DNA of 64,000 bases from Zanthoxylum bungeanum (GCA_019454045.1 SKCR01029097.1:1-64000), one strand, 5' to 3'; numbered from the stretch's first letter, positions 1-10,888 are shown. Notes: a model not told the origin generated them from the sequence alone. Translations and numbers: made by a program.

Positions 1-2
1 TC

Positions 3-155
3 TTCGGATCGGTTCTGCAAAGGATTATTATGCACTCTTATCAATTGGCTGAATTCTTTGGGTATCTGGAGGAAGCTTGGGACTTCATCAGAACTATGCC
101 GTTCAAGCCTGGGATATCCTTTGAGGCGATAGTCATATCCGCGCTCCCACGTTGA
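3..155 (+). pseudogene. PPR (pentatricopeptide repeat) protein fragment
   Basis: The frame starting at base 3 reads open for about 50 codons to a TGA at 153-155. It includes the stretch GYLEEAWDFIRTMPFKPG, which matches the end of a typical plant PPR repeat (LGRAGYLEEAWDFIRTMPFKP, then normally an ALLSACR motif). The residues after it have decayed (ISALPR in place of LLSACR). No start codon or further repeat is visible because the window begins here. It runs directly into the gypsy polypurine tract and LTR that follow, so it may be a host gene fragment carried in or cut by that element. The PPR origin is fairly secure; whether a larger PPR gene lies upstream cannot be seen. Confidence 0.55.
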
Positions 156-507
156 GGACAACGTGTTTTTCAAAGGGGGGAGAGTAATGTTAGGACCCAA
201 GAGGCAAAATAGGAAATAGGGAAGGGTAGATAGGTCACTTTAGTTATTTAGGGTTTACATATAAATTAGGATGTTTGTTTCATTTGGGATTATGCTATTA
301 TTGTTCTTGAATTTGGAATTGGGAATGGGGGAGGGGAAACCCTAGGGAGGTTGCCAACACCTCAAGTTGTGCACGGGCTGGTGACATTGCTTCACCTTCA
401 ACTATCTTTGTATTTCCGTTTCGTTTTTATCAATTAAAAAACAACTTTATCTTATGTTTTTGGTGTGATTTCTTGTGTGATTGTTTGAGGATTTTGGGGT
501 TCCATCA
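156..507 (+). mobile_element. Gypsy-type retrotransposon 3' end: polypurine tract and one LTR
   Basis: A purine-rich run (about 171-185) lies just before a segment that starts TGTTAGGACC at 188 and ends TTCCATCA at 507, with the TG...CA ends of an LTR. The layout of a purine tract, TAA, then TGTTAGGACCC is common at the 3' end of plant gypsy elements. Five-base flanks do not match (AGTAA and GATGA), so this is probably a truncated 3' end and not a clean solo LTR. No pol sequence is present in the window. The call rests on end structure only. Confidence 0.45.
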
Positions 508-923
508 GATGATTTGGTTCATTTTATATGTGTCAAAAAATCTCTGGAATAGTGGAGTTGAAGACTGCAATTATTGTTTTTTTTTAAAAAAAATTGGGAC
601 TTTTTAATCTTTCAAAATTTTGTTGACTTTTTAATCTCACAGCAGCATGTGAGATTAGCCTTGGTGGTTTCTTATTCTTTTTCCCCACTCATCATAGCAT
701 GTTGAGTTTAAGTTTCAGTACATCAACTAGTTCATAAACTCACCGATGTAGAGGCCTAAATACAGTCATTTTAAATAAGGAATATAGTTAGGTCTACCAT
801 GTTCATATCGTGTTTTCTTTGATCTAGTGATGCCTTATCCTTCCTCATTCTATTGCCCTCAAGAGTCAAAGTCTAAATCTTCCTAATTACTGAATTCTGA
901 CTTTACTTCTGGATGATTATTAG
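508..923 (+). other. Spacer or intron upstream of the cereblon-type exons
   Basis: No exon was recognised here. The usual first exons of plant cereblon (acidic N-terminus and the lead-in to the LON domain) are not visible. A splice acceptor (TTATTAG) at 923 shows that at least one upstream exon was once joined on. This is either the end of a long intron interrupted by the PPR/LTR material, or a 5' truncation. Confidence 0.4.
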
Positions 924-3496
924 GAGTTGTTCTTTTCCCTGAGGCTACCCTTCCTTTAAGAGTTATTCAACCGAATTTCATAGGTGCTGTTGAAAGAGCC
1001 TTGAGCCAAATTGATGCCCCTTACACCATAGGGGTGGTATGTGAACTCTTCATCGCTTATTTTATTTTATTATTTATTTATTAAATTCCTTTCTATATTT
1101 ATATCTGAATGTGAGATTTGAAACTTCTGTTCAGGTTCGTGTTTACAGGGCTCCTGATAACAGACGGATAAGGTTAGCAACCACCGGCACAACTGCTGAG
1201 GTTTAATATCTGACCCTGCTGCCATTTAAAAAATACAAATAAAAAATTCATTCGATGATATGTGAGAAAATTCTCTATATAAGCAGTTTGCTTATACAGT
1301 GGTTAATGTTCCAAATGGAGTTCTGATTTTCTTGATTCTGTTTAATGATGGTTCTTACATCACATGCATTTTCTTTCACCTCCCTTTATTTTCCACCCCT
1401 TTTATGAACTTAATTACATGGAATTCTGAGTTCGTAATTCAACTGCTTAGGGTTTGTTTTAAAATTTTAGTTGACTTAATTATGATGTTTCTTCTATTGA
1501 CCTCTTCATAGCAGTTTATGGCCACATGTTTTGTTAGTTAAATGTGATCTTTCATTTTCACAGATTCGACAATACCGAAGGTTGGAAGATGGTTCACTCA
1601 ATGTGGTTACTCGTGGGCAACAGAGGTTTCGTCTAAGACGCCGTTGGATCGATGTAGAAGGAGTGGTTAGAATTTTTTCTTTTTGAAAACTATTCACAAG
1701 ATTTAGCGTTTTTGGTGGGTTGCTTATAGTTTGTGAGGCTAATATTGAAATTTATTTCATCTTCTTAGCCCTGTGGAGAGGTCCAAATTATCCAAGAAGA
1801 TTTACCTCTGAGGACCTCACGGGACGCATTTGAATCATTAGGATCTGCGAGAAATCTTCTAAGCCAAAGCTTCTCACATACGTTGCCATCAAATTCTGCA
1901 TCACTTGGATATGTCAATGGGGACAATGATCCAGATGCAACTTCAGAGGAAAGCTTTGAGAGTGAGCTTTCACCAACAGAAAGGAGAATCCACCAATCTG
2001 TTATTGATCCCGCCAGTGGTTATGATATGATGGATGAATCAACAAGCAGCGATAATGATAAATCTGCCCTTGAATCAGATATTCTATCTCGAAGACCTCA
2101 TCTTAATGACTCTAACTCCATGGGAAATTGGAAACAAAGTGAAAAAGTTGGGTTAGGGATTGAAAAGAGTTCCAAACTAGGAAGGGAATCTCACAGAGGG
2201 GAAGGGTCAAAGATGTGTCGGTGGAACGAATTAAGCCAGTTCCGTAGAACTTCAAGAGCATTCTTGCCCCATTGGGTGTACCGTATGTATGACTCCTATT
2301 GTCTGGCTCAAAGAGCAGCAGGTAGTTTGACCTTGCTTTTTGTTGTTTCCTAAGTCCTAACACTGATTTGCAAGTTCACTTGATTTGTCCACTGAAGCAT
2401 GATTGCCTTTGATCCCTCTCCCTCTATGAAGCATTTGAAACCTACATGTTACAACTATTTATTTATAAAATGCGTGAAAAATAAGGGATGTCCGGAAAAT
2501 TCTGTAATAAAAGATGAACCTATTGAGCTTAACAATGAAATTAATGTGTTTTACTTTCTTTCACTTTTCAGATTATTAGTATTGTCTAAATAAGCATAGA
2601 GATGTAGGGAATTAACTTGTCATGACTCCTGAGAAGGATAAAGGGGAGGGGGATGTTTCTTTATGTTCGCTCTTTTCTTTTTGTGGTTTAAGATATTGGA
2701 GTTTGACATGTCTTTTCCTCACTTGGCGATGTTGATGGGTGTCACCATGTTGCAGAGAAGTGGAAACAAATTGTTGGAGCACCAAACATGGATGATCTTG
2801 TGAAGAAGCCTGATCTGTTGTCATTTTTTATTGCCAGTAAACTACCAGTCTCTGAATCTACAAGACGAGCTTTTGGAGATTGATGGCGTTTCATATAGAT
2901 TGCGCCGGGAAATTGAATTACTCGAGAGTTTTGATATTGTTCGTTGTAAAACCTGCAAGGTGATATTCTGTTATTTCTTCAAATGCATCTGTGCAGTGCT
3001 GGCAAAGTCTTGGCCAATTTAATCTCATTTTAATATCCTTTGTATGCAGACTGCAATTGCAAGGAGGAGTGATATGTTGGTGATGTCTAGTGAAGGTCCT
3101 CTTGGTGCTTATGTTAACCCACATGGTTGTGTGCATGAGATACTGACTCTCAACAAAACAAATGGCGTGGCGCTCAAAGGTCGAGCAAAAACTGAATACA
3201 GTTGGTTTCCTGGGTATGAGTGTAACCCTTTTCTATTTGGTTGCAATGATTACATGGAATTGTTTCTCCCATTTCTTGTGTCTGCCCTAATTTGCTGATA
3301 ATTTTGCTGTAGAATTTCAAGTAATCGAGGTTGAGATTGTAATGTTGCTGTGTTTTGCAGGTATGCATGGACAATTGCAAGCTGTAGTATTTGTAAAACC
3401 CACATGGGCTGGCTTTTTACTGCTACAAAGAGGAAGTTGAAGCCTAAATTATTCTGGGGAATACGCAGTTCCCAAGTCGCTGAAGGAACATGTTAA
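924..3496 (+). CDS. CRBN: Cereblon-type protein (LON + CULT domains), 5' partial, one apparent frameshift
   Basis: Cereblon is the substrate receptor of a CUL4-DDB1 ubiquitin ligase; the plant form also has a LON-type N-terminal domain. Seven exons can be read with GT/AG borders: 924-1036, 1135-1200, 1564-1665, 1769-2321, 2756-2959, 3050-3213 and 3361-3496 (TAA 3494-3496). The first exons give the LON substrate-binding domain (VVLFPEATLPLRVIQPNF; RGQQRFRLRRRW). Exon 4 is an acidic, serine-rich linker. Exons 5-7 give the CULT domain: zinc pairs RCKTC and CSIC, and the three cage tryptophans in SWFPG, YAW and GWLF. About 100-120 N-terminal residues are absent. In exon 5 the frame breaks near 2870-2875; splice phases on both sides need 2 more bases there. 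It is therefore a decaying copy or carries a sequence error. The identity is secure. Confidence 0.85.
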
Positions 3497-3551
3497 GCTC
3501 TAGAATTTTCCACATTTCAAATCATCCTGTAACGAGCTTAATATGTAAATA

Positions 3552-3579
3552 AATATATATATATATATATATATATATC
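3552..3579. repeat. (AT)n microsatellite
   Basis: An uninterrupted AT dinucleotide run lies about 55 bases past the cereblon stop codon, probably in or just after its 3' UTR. Confidence 0.9.
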
Positions 3580-3934
3580 ACTACTGATGTTTTGGGGATA
3601 TGTAGGTGGTATGAAGAAAAAAGCACTGCATATGAGATGTATGAATACTTGTAAAATTATTGATATATTTGTGATGTTGATGGTGGACCTCAGTGAATCT
3701 ACTAGTAGGAATATATTTTTGTCAAGTTGGTGGATCTCTGTGAATGGGAATTGGAATGCGAAATGAAACCGGGGACCTTATTTCAAAATCTGGAATGAGG
3801 CCATTCGAGTTGCATTCCCATAGTTGATATTTGTATTCATATCTAATTAATAAATTAATAATTCATTATAAATTAAAATATATTATATTGTTAGTAAAAT
3901 AGACATAATTTTAATAAGAATAGGGTTATTTTTA

Positions 3935-3966
<32 letters not shown>

Positions 3967-4740
3967 TGCATACATCTATTTTAATAAAATTATTTATTAT
4001 TAAAATACTCATAACGTAAATTGTTATTCAGGATAATTTATAATAGATAAATATATATTATTTCTCTGAAAACACGTAAAAAAAAAACAAAGAAAGAAGA
4101 AGAAGCTATGTGAATTCTTTCTTTTTATTTCTTGGTTGATGGAAATTGTGGAAGAAGGTATGGTACGTTGATTCTTTTGTGTTTTTTGTTTCTTGTTTTC
4201 TTTTTTTTTTTTTTTTTTTTTTTCACTTTCTTCACAATTTATTGATTGATGAATTGACCGTTGGTTGTTGAGATTACGGTACAAATTTATTGTTTCTGAT
4301 TTTTAATGAAAGAGAATTGTAGATGTAGACTAGATGAATAGAATTTGAAATTTCTTTTTTGCTTGTTTGTTTGTTTCGTGTGAATCTGCACTTGCTTTTA
4401 ATTTTAATAAAAAGTTTGTAAATAGAGTATCCAATTTAGTAAGCAACAGTGGCTTAGTTATGTTTTTTTTTGTTATAAGAACTATTGAAATAAAATGATT
4501 CAGTGTTAGTTTTTCTACTGGTTTTATATTTGATTACAAAAATGATATTTTTACAACACTTGTCACTTGGTATAAAATTTTGTACAACCAATGTAATTGG
4601 AAAAAAAGTAAAAGATGAATAATTTTTTTTTCCAATCACACTTACAAAATGTTATATTAAGTGTTGTAAGAATATAATTGTTGATTTGATTAATGTAACA
4701 GTAAATATGCAATAAAAATCACCATTTGAAACCGAATGCT
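3580..4740. other. AT-rich intergenic spacer
   Basis: No gene recognised. It holds a second AT run (about 3939-3956) followed by a T run, and a long poly-T tract (about 4200-4223). Short open frames here are lysine- or phenylalanine-rich products of those runs. Confidence 0.7.
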
Positions 4741-4812
4741 TAGACCAAAATATTTTTTATGCATTTGATTTTTATAATTCATCTTTGCAAGATTGCATAA
4801 TTGGCAGGATAT
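4741..4812. repeat. 72-bp direct repeat, left copy, flanking RLC-1
   Basis: This 72-bp host sequence, ending GGCAGGATAT, directly precedes the TG of the RLC-1 5' LTR. The same sequence, with about three mismatches, directly follows the RLC-1 3' LTR at 10270-10341. Retrotransposon target duplications are normally 4-6 bp, so this long flanking repeat is abnormal. Confidence 0.9.
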
Positions 4813-6172
4813 TGTTAGCGACATAGTCGCATGGTGGATTTTGATGACGTCAATACTGGAAGTCTTCGACGCACATTAGCGATACATTACAAAAAAATGT
4901 CGAAGCACGTTGGTGGTGGAGAGCGTGAATGTGAAGACTAACGGCAAAACGTAGAAAATCTTGTTTAGTCTTAACTTAGAGCTTTATATGTATTATGAAT
5001 TGTTTATCTAAGTACCTAAGCTCATGAGACACATGCACATTCATATAGATGCATTAGGGTCATGTACAAAATATTTTAAACCTTCAAATCCTACATTTTA
5101 TATTGAGACCGGCATACTGGTCCCATACCGGTCACCATACCGGTGAACCTGCTTTGTTTGCAAGCTCTCTAGAACCGGCACAGCCCATACCGGCCTACCA
5201 TATCGGTCTTCCTAGAGATTGCATAGCCACTAGAACCGGCATGCATCATACCGGTCCTCATACCAATGAGCCTAACCTTTGCATGCTTACTGGAATCGAC
5301 ACGGACCATATCGGTACCCATACCGGTATCCATACCGGTGAACCCTATGATTTTGCATGCTCACTGGAACCGGTGAAGACCATACCAGTCCCCATACCGG
5401 TGAACATACCGGTCCCAACAGATATATTCAAATGATAATATAGCCATTGAGAGTCGTTGCTTTGCCAGACCGGCATATCGATGTCTGGAGACCGGCATAC
5501 CGGTCTCAGACAGGCAAGTTGGGGCAGTTTTCATTTTACTATAAATTGAGCCCCAATTTCATTTTTGCAACTGATCTTGAACCTTCATACATATTCTTCT
5601 AAGGCAAAAACAAAGAGTTTTCAAAACCTTCATATTCATATACTCTCATACATCAAGCTCACACATTACACCTTCATATTCATTAGTAGTGAGCTTAGAA
5701 CACTTGGGTAAGCAACTCACACTTAGAATCTTTATTATCTTTGTGAGTGTCCAAGTGTATTTATAAATCCTGCTTATCAAACACTTGTTGTAAAGGTTCG
5801 TGAGTGAGCCTACGTATAAAACTCACTGTAATAGGTTTTTGAGTGAGCCTATATCTAAAACTTATTGTAAGAGGTTTGGAGTGAACCTAGTCGGTAAAAC
5901 TCTTGGTTGCGGGTGAGCCACATAAAAATCGATTGATAGTGGAAATCTTCAAGCGCGACTTGGGGGAGTGGACGTAGGCATTGTTGGTCGAACCACTATA
6001 AATCATGATGTTATTTTCTCTATCCTTAAATCTTTAATTATTGCAAGCTTTCATTTATATACATGCCTATTGCTTAGAAACTTGCATATAGGTGATATAT
6101 TGAAATAAAGAAAATCAACCTAAGGTAAATCGATAAAACTAGATAAAATCGATAAAGATTTTAAATTCCGCA
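4813..6172 (+). repeat. RLC-1 5' LTR
   Basis: About 1360 bp, TG...CA. It carries a TGACGTCA palindrome near the start (4845-4852), the ACCGGT cluster in the middle, and a TATAAAT box at 5540-5546 that would mark the U3/R promoter. The primer-binding site lies about 85 bases beyond 6172, where it normally abuts the LTR. The true LTR may therefore end near 6256, with the 3' copy missing its last stretch. Confidence 0.8.
5107..5509. repeat. Cluster of ACCGGT palindromes inside the LTR
   Basis: Nine exact ACCGGT sites plus many one-base variants (ACCGGC, ATCGGT, ACCAGT) occur in about 400 bp, mostly as CATACCGGT units separated by short AT-rich spacers. A diverged version is at the same place in the 3' LTR (about 9217-9620). 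The cluster opens a 110-codon frame (5103-5435) with HTG-type repeats, but this lies in LTR U3 sequence and is not likely to be a gene. Confidence 0.85.
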
Positions 6173-6256
6173 TCATTAGACAATAAACCAATTCACCCCC
6201 TCCCCCCCTTTGGGAATATAAAGTTTGGTTGTTGTATGCTTGTAGGGAATTTTAAT

Positions 6257-6267
6257 TGGTATCAGAG
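6257..6267 (+). promoter_or_regulatory. RLC-1 primer-binding site (initiator tRNA-Met type)
   Basis: TGGTATCAGAG is the standard copia primer-binding site complementary to the 3' end of initiator tRNA-Met. Confidence 0.8.
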
Positions 6268-6403
6268 AGAGGTTCTCTCAACAAAGACTTAACCGTCCGA
6301 GAAATCGATCATAGCTCCTACAAGAAACTCATTAAGTCTTGACGAGGGATTTTCAACCACTAGACCTCCCTTCTACAACGAAACCGATTATAATTATTGG
6401 AAG

Positions 6404-7608
6404 ATGAAGATGTTTAACTACCTTCTAGCGATTGATGTGAAATCCTTCAAAGTGATCACACAAGGTACAAGAATTCCAATGAGAGATATGGATAACAATG
6501 GTGTAGAGATTCATAAGCCACATTTAGAATGGACCGATGAGGATTTCAAGCAAGCCTCACAAAATGCTAAGGCACTCAACCAACTTCTTTGTGCTATTGA
6601 TCAGAGTCAAATTAACAAGCTTTCGGAGTTTGAAAATGCACATGAGTTATGGAAATCTTTGGAAATGGTCAATAAAGGCACAAGCCAAGTGAAGGAGTCA
6701 AAAATCAACCGGTTCATGTGTGATTTAGATACCTTCAAAATGGAAGCCGGTGGAAGAAATTGATCACATGATTTCGAGGTTTACAATAATTATAAACCAT
6801 CTAGGTGCTCTAGGGAAAATCATTGGACCAATCGATCAAATGAAGAAAATTCTTAGATCACTCCCTATAGAATATATGAACACCTTGAAGTTACACTTCC
6901 TCCATCAAAGAAGCAAATGATATGAACACCTTGAAGTTAGATGATTTGGTTGGAAAATTGCTAGAATATGAGATGGAGATCAAAATGAATAAAAATGAAG
7001 AAGATGAGAGCAAAATAAGAAAGAATCTAGCTCTAAAAGCAAGAAGAGGAAATGATGCTAGCTCAAGTGATCAAGAAGAAGATAGTGATGATGAGTTGGC
7101 ACAAATGACAGATAAATTCTAGAAGTTCCTCAAATTCGAAAAGCTCAAAGGAAAATCAAGAATGGATGAGAAGAGAGAAGAAAAATTACCACGGAAGCAT
7201 AAGAAATTAATTTACTATGAGTGTGAAAAATCGAGCCATATAGCTACCGATTGCCCACTAAGGAAATTCACGGGAAAATCCAAGAAGAAGGCAATGATAG
7301 CAACTTGGAGTGATAGCGACTCCAGCTCATCCGAGGAGGAAATTGAAGAGAGAACAAATCTCGCCTTTATAGCAATCGAGGATGACGACTTCTTCTTTGA
7401 AAGCGAAGAAGAAAAGGTACATGACTCTCTTGAATATAATGAATTGCTTGATGCTTTTAATGAATTACATGAATTATGTGAATTGCTTAAGAATAAGCAT
7501 AAATTAATTAAAAATGAGCATTCATTACTATTAAATGACCATACATTAATTATTGAGAAAAATGAAATGCATGAAAAAGAAATCGCATGTTTAAAAAATG
7601 AAAAGTGA
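6404..7608 (+). pseudogene. RLC-1 gag polyprotein, broken
   Basis: Gag packages element RNA into cytoplasmic particles. Three open pieces remain: 6404-6763, 6922-7122 and 7162-7608. The first has the UBN2-type gag core (WTDEDFKQASQNAKALNQLLCAI, then ELWKSLEMVNKG). The second is acidic and charged. The third carries a zinc-knuckle remnant, YYECEKSSHIATDC, where the expected first cysteine is tyrosine, followed by an acidic stretch and a strong leucine/lysine coiled coil (about residues 90-148 of that piece). Frameshifts and stops separate the pieces, so no full Gag can be made. The family call is good; the subtype is an inference. Confidence 0.75.
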
Positions 7609-7979
7609 AAACTAGAGAAGAACATATCTAACATGCCATATAACTCAAAAATATGTGATTGCGAATGTATTTTGAATGAAAATGTTACATTAAATAAAAA
7701 AGGTTATAAATTTGCATAATATTGTAGCAAAATTCACATTGGGAGAGAAAAACTTCAATATATTAATAGGATCCTAAAAATGTGCTTATAAAAGAGAAGG
7801 ATTAGGATATAGGCCTTACATCAAAAGAAATTTTTTTAAGAACTATTTTGTAAAGGCATCTAATTCTCATGCAAATGTTGCTATTAATGAAAATATCACA
7901 TGTCATGCATTCAATAAGAAATGACACAAAATATTTGAGTGCATGAACAAAAATGTGAAAGTAAATGCATGGATTTCTC

Positions 7980-8290
7980 AAGGAATCAAAATTAACCCCC
8001 TTGGATCCAAGAAAGGTTGGGTACCAAAATACACTTAAACAATTTTATAGGGGGAGCTTTGGGAATAGATCTTAAAGAGAAATTGTGAATTGATCCAAAG
8101 ACTCAAAAAAAGATGAGGAAAGAGCTCAATAAGAAGAATATCTAAACGCAATCCTCAAAGATATATGAATATTGATAATTGGTGGATTTGTCACTATGTG
8201 ACAATGGTAAAAGGTAAAATTTGTACTTACGGAAACATTGGTACTGTTTCCTCCAACTTGTATGTGTATGCATATTTTTATTGTATAAAT
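7980..8290 (+). pseudogene. RLC-1 protease/pol start remnant
   Basis: Short readable patches include PLGSKKGWVPKYT (ending at 8036-8038), typical of the region just before the protease in Sirevirus-like copia elements. Next is NWWICHYVTMVKGKICTYG (about 8176-8232), which resembles the protease-to-GAG_pre-integrase segment (HMTG...GDNSKGKI.G.G). Everything downstream that should encode integrase, RT and RNase H is missing. I see only these motif remnants, so the boundaries are approximate. Confidence 0.45.
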
Positions 8291-8905
8291 TTTTGAAGCA
8301 TACTAGTGATTAGGCAAATTATATTACAAATGATTTTCATTTGGTATCATCCTATGTCTAAATCATATAATTAACTCATTTAGTATCAATTGGTGTCACA
8401 TAAGATTTATTGAGTTATATGACATATTTATGTGAATCATTTGATCTATTAGCATGAAAAATGCCTTCCCATTAAGTTTAATTGGTTGAAAATAAAATAC
8501 ATGGATATTTGCTTAAATTGAGTGTTTTTGATGAACTATGCATGATTTTTACATTATATGACAAAAAGGTGAAAATGGGGAGAAATTATTGAAAATGCTC
8601 AGTGTGCATGTAAATAAATCTTCATATGATTATGCATATATTAATTAGTATCTCATTAGAACCTAATTTTGCTTCTCCAATCTTTTTAATAATGTCAAAG
8701 TGGGAGAAATCATAGGAATGTGATTAAAACTTGTGTTACCCTCAAACTTGTATTATATTGAGCAAATGTGTATTAATGTGTTTGTCTAAGTTTTATAGCA
8801 CTACATTGAATACACACATTGAGGGAGAGTTAATATTGTGTGGGAGGAAAATCATTAACTATTTGGACTCTCAAAGCTTCACAAGTTTCAAAGGTTGCCA
8901 TCATC

Positions 8906-8918
8906 AAAAAGGGGGAGA
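8906..8918 (+). promoter_or_regulatory. RLC-1 polypurine tract
   Basis: AAAAAGGGGGAGA ends one base before the TG of the 3' LTR, the expected plus-strand primer site. Confidence 0.85.
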
Positions 8919-8919
8919 T

Positions 8920-10268
8920 TGTTAGCGACATAGTCACATGATGGATTTTGATGACGTCAACACTTGAAGTCTTCGACCCGCATTAGTGAGACATTACAAA
9001 AAAATGTCGAAGCACGTGGTGGTGTGTGAGAGCGTGAATGTGAAAACTAGCGGCAAAACGTAGAAAATCTTGTTTAATGTTAGCTTAGAGCTTTATATGT
9101 ATTATGAATTGTTTATCTAAGTACCTAAGCTCATAGGACACATGCAAATTCATATAGATGTATTATAGTCATGTGCAAAATATTTTAAACCTTCAAATCC
9201 TATATTTTATACTGAAACCGGCATACTGTCCCATATTGGTCACCATACCCGTGAACTTGCTCTATTTGCAGGCTCTCTGGAACCGGCACAGCCTTACCGG
9301 CCTATCATACCGGTCTTCCTAGAGATTGCATAGCCACTGAAATCGGCATGCATCATACTGATCCTTATATCGGTGAGCCTAATCTTTCTATATTTACGGG
9401 AACCGGCACGAACCATACCATATCCATACCAGTGACCATACGGTGAGCCCTATGATTTTGCATGCTCACTGGAACCGATGAAGACCATACCAGTCCTCAT
9501 ACCGGTGACCATATCGGTCCCAATGGATATATTCAAATGGTAATATAGTCGTTGAGAGCTGTTGCTTTGCCAGACCGGCATACCGGTGTGTGGAGACTGG
9601 CATACCGGTCTCAGACAGACAAGTTATGGTAGTTTTCATTTTACTATAAATTGAGCCCCAATTTCATTTTTGCAACTGATCTTGAACCTTTATACATATT
9701 CTTCTAAAGCAAAAACAGAGAGTTTTCAAAACCTTCATAGTTATATACTCTCATACATCAAGCTCACACACTACACCTTTATATTCATTAGTAGTGAGCT
9801 TAGAACACTTGGGTAAGCAACTCACACTTAAAATCTTTATTATCTTTGTGAGTTTCCAAGTGTATTTATAAATCTTTCTTATCAAACACTTGCTGTAAAG
9901 GTTCGTGAGTGAGCCTACGTATAAAACGCATTGTAAGAGGTTTTGAGTAGCCTATATAATCTCATTGTAAGAGGTTGAGTGAACATAGTCGGTAAAACTC
10001 TTGGTTTCGGGTGAGCCACGAAAAACTCGATTCATAGTGGAAATATTCAAGCGTGGCTTGGAGGAGTGGACGTAGTTTGTTGGCCGAACCACTATAAATC
10101 ACGGTGTTATTTTCTCTATCCCTAAATCTTTAATTATTACAAGCTTTCATTTATGTACATGTTTATTGCTTAGAAACTTGCATATAAGTGATATATTGAA
10201 ATTGAGAAAATCGACCTAAGCTAAATCGGTAAAACTAGATAAAATTGGTAAAGATTTTAAATTCCGCA
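8920..10268 (+). repeat. RLC-1 3' LTR
   Basis: About 1349 bp, homologous to 4813-6172 with scattered substitutions and small indels, including a diverged ACCGGT cluster and a conserved TATAAAT box near 9648. It stops at TTCCGCA and then runs straight into the second 72-bp host repeat. It lacks the stretch that separates this point from the primer-binding site in the 5' copy. Confidence 0.85.
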
Positions 10269-10269
10269 G

Positions 10270-10341
10270 TAAACCAAAATACTTTTTATGCATTTGATTT
10301 TTATAATTCATCTTTGCAAGATTGTATAATTGGCAGGATAT
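10270..10341. repeat. 72-bp direct repeat, right copy, flanking RLC-1
   Basis: Partner of 4741-4812; same length, about three substitutions, starting one base after the LTR end and ending GGCAGGATAT. Confidence 0.9.
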
Positions 10342-10730
10342 GACTTCAACTTAATCTTTTTGTGTTGATTCATAATATGTAATGGATTACAATAATGAAT
10401 TTATTAATTATATATGAGATTTTTTTTTCAATTTAATATTGAATTAAAGATTCATCTTATGTTTATATATTAATAGCTATGTAGATATTTAAGAGCAAGA
10501 AAACACTAATTCAATGGACAGGTAAAGTCAAAATGAAGAATGGTTTTATAATTATGATAAATAGATTTAATTTTGGTGATGGTTCCCAAAAAATAATAAT
10601 TTCCTTTTGATGTGATAGAAGTGGACAATACATAAACATGAGAAAAAATTAAGAGAATAAAAAGTAAAAACAACCAAGGACTACTTGTACTAAGAGGTAT
10701 AAATGTCATTTTTTATTAAAGGGTCATAAG
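10342..10730. other. AT-rich spacer
   Basis: Nothing gene-like recognised. It continues the host sequence interrupted by RLC-1 and leads into the MULE relic. Confidence 0.6.
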
Positions 10731-10888
10731 TTGGACACAGATGATGATTGGGTTTTGAAAGTAGTATGTGGAATGCATAATCAACTTATTGTTAAGTATC
10801 TGGAAGGATATTCTAATACAGGAAGATTGTCCAAAGAAGAGACTCCATTGTTAATTGATATATCCATAAGTATGACTAGACCTGGACA
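10731..10888 (+). pseudogene. MULE/FAR1-type transposase relic, N-terminal piece
   Basis: The open frame contains DDWVLKVVCGMHNQ, KYLEGYSNTGRLSKEE and SISMTRP. This is the segment before the catalytic core in plant MULE-derived proteins (typically W.L.V.CG.HNH, then LEGH...GRL..EE, then M....P). The piece stops at about 10888, where a low-complexity GGTTCG/GAACC sequence begins. The following roughly 190 residues of the usual protein, including the first catalytic Asp, are missing. The gene resumes on the far side of the gypsy element, at 50426. It is a dead gene fragment; the family call is fairly confident. Confidence 0.65.

Larger units (their letters stand above)
4813..10268 (+). mobile_element. 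RLC-1: gag-only copia-like LTR retrotransposon
   Basis: Two long LTRs (4813-6172 and 8920-10268) share a start (TGTTAGCGACATAGTC) and an end (TAAATTCCGCA). A primer-binding site, a broken gag, a short protease remnant and a polypurine tract lie in order between them. There is no integrase, reverse transcriptase or RNase H: the interior is only about 2.7 kb. The C-rich tract after the left LTR, the extended coiled-coil gag and the WVPK ending resemble Sirevirus-type copia elements, which is an inference. The element is non-autonomous and, judging by LTR differences and broken frames, old. It could have moved only with proteins supplied by a related element. Confidence 0.85.

Noticed and set aside
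2830..2850. A very short intron (GTAAACTACCAG) that would rescue the cereblon frame
   Set aside because: Twelve bases is far too short to splice, and the amino acids it encodes are conserved in plant cereblon.
4024..4284. Lysine-rich 86-codon frame
   Set aside because: Produced by poly-T and CTT-rich spacer sequence on the opposite strand.
5103..5435. 110-codon open frame with HTG repeats
   Set aside because: Lies wholly inside the RLC-1 LTR and is a by-product of the ACCGGT/CATACCGGT repeat array; not open in the 3' LTR copy.
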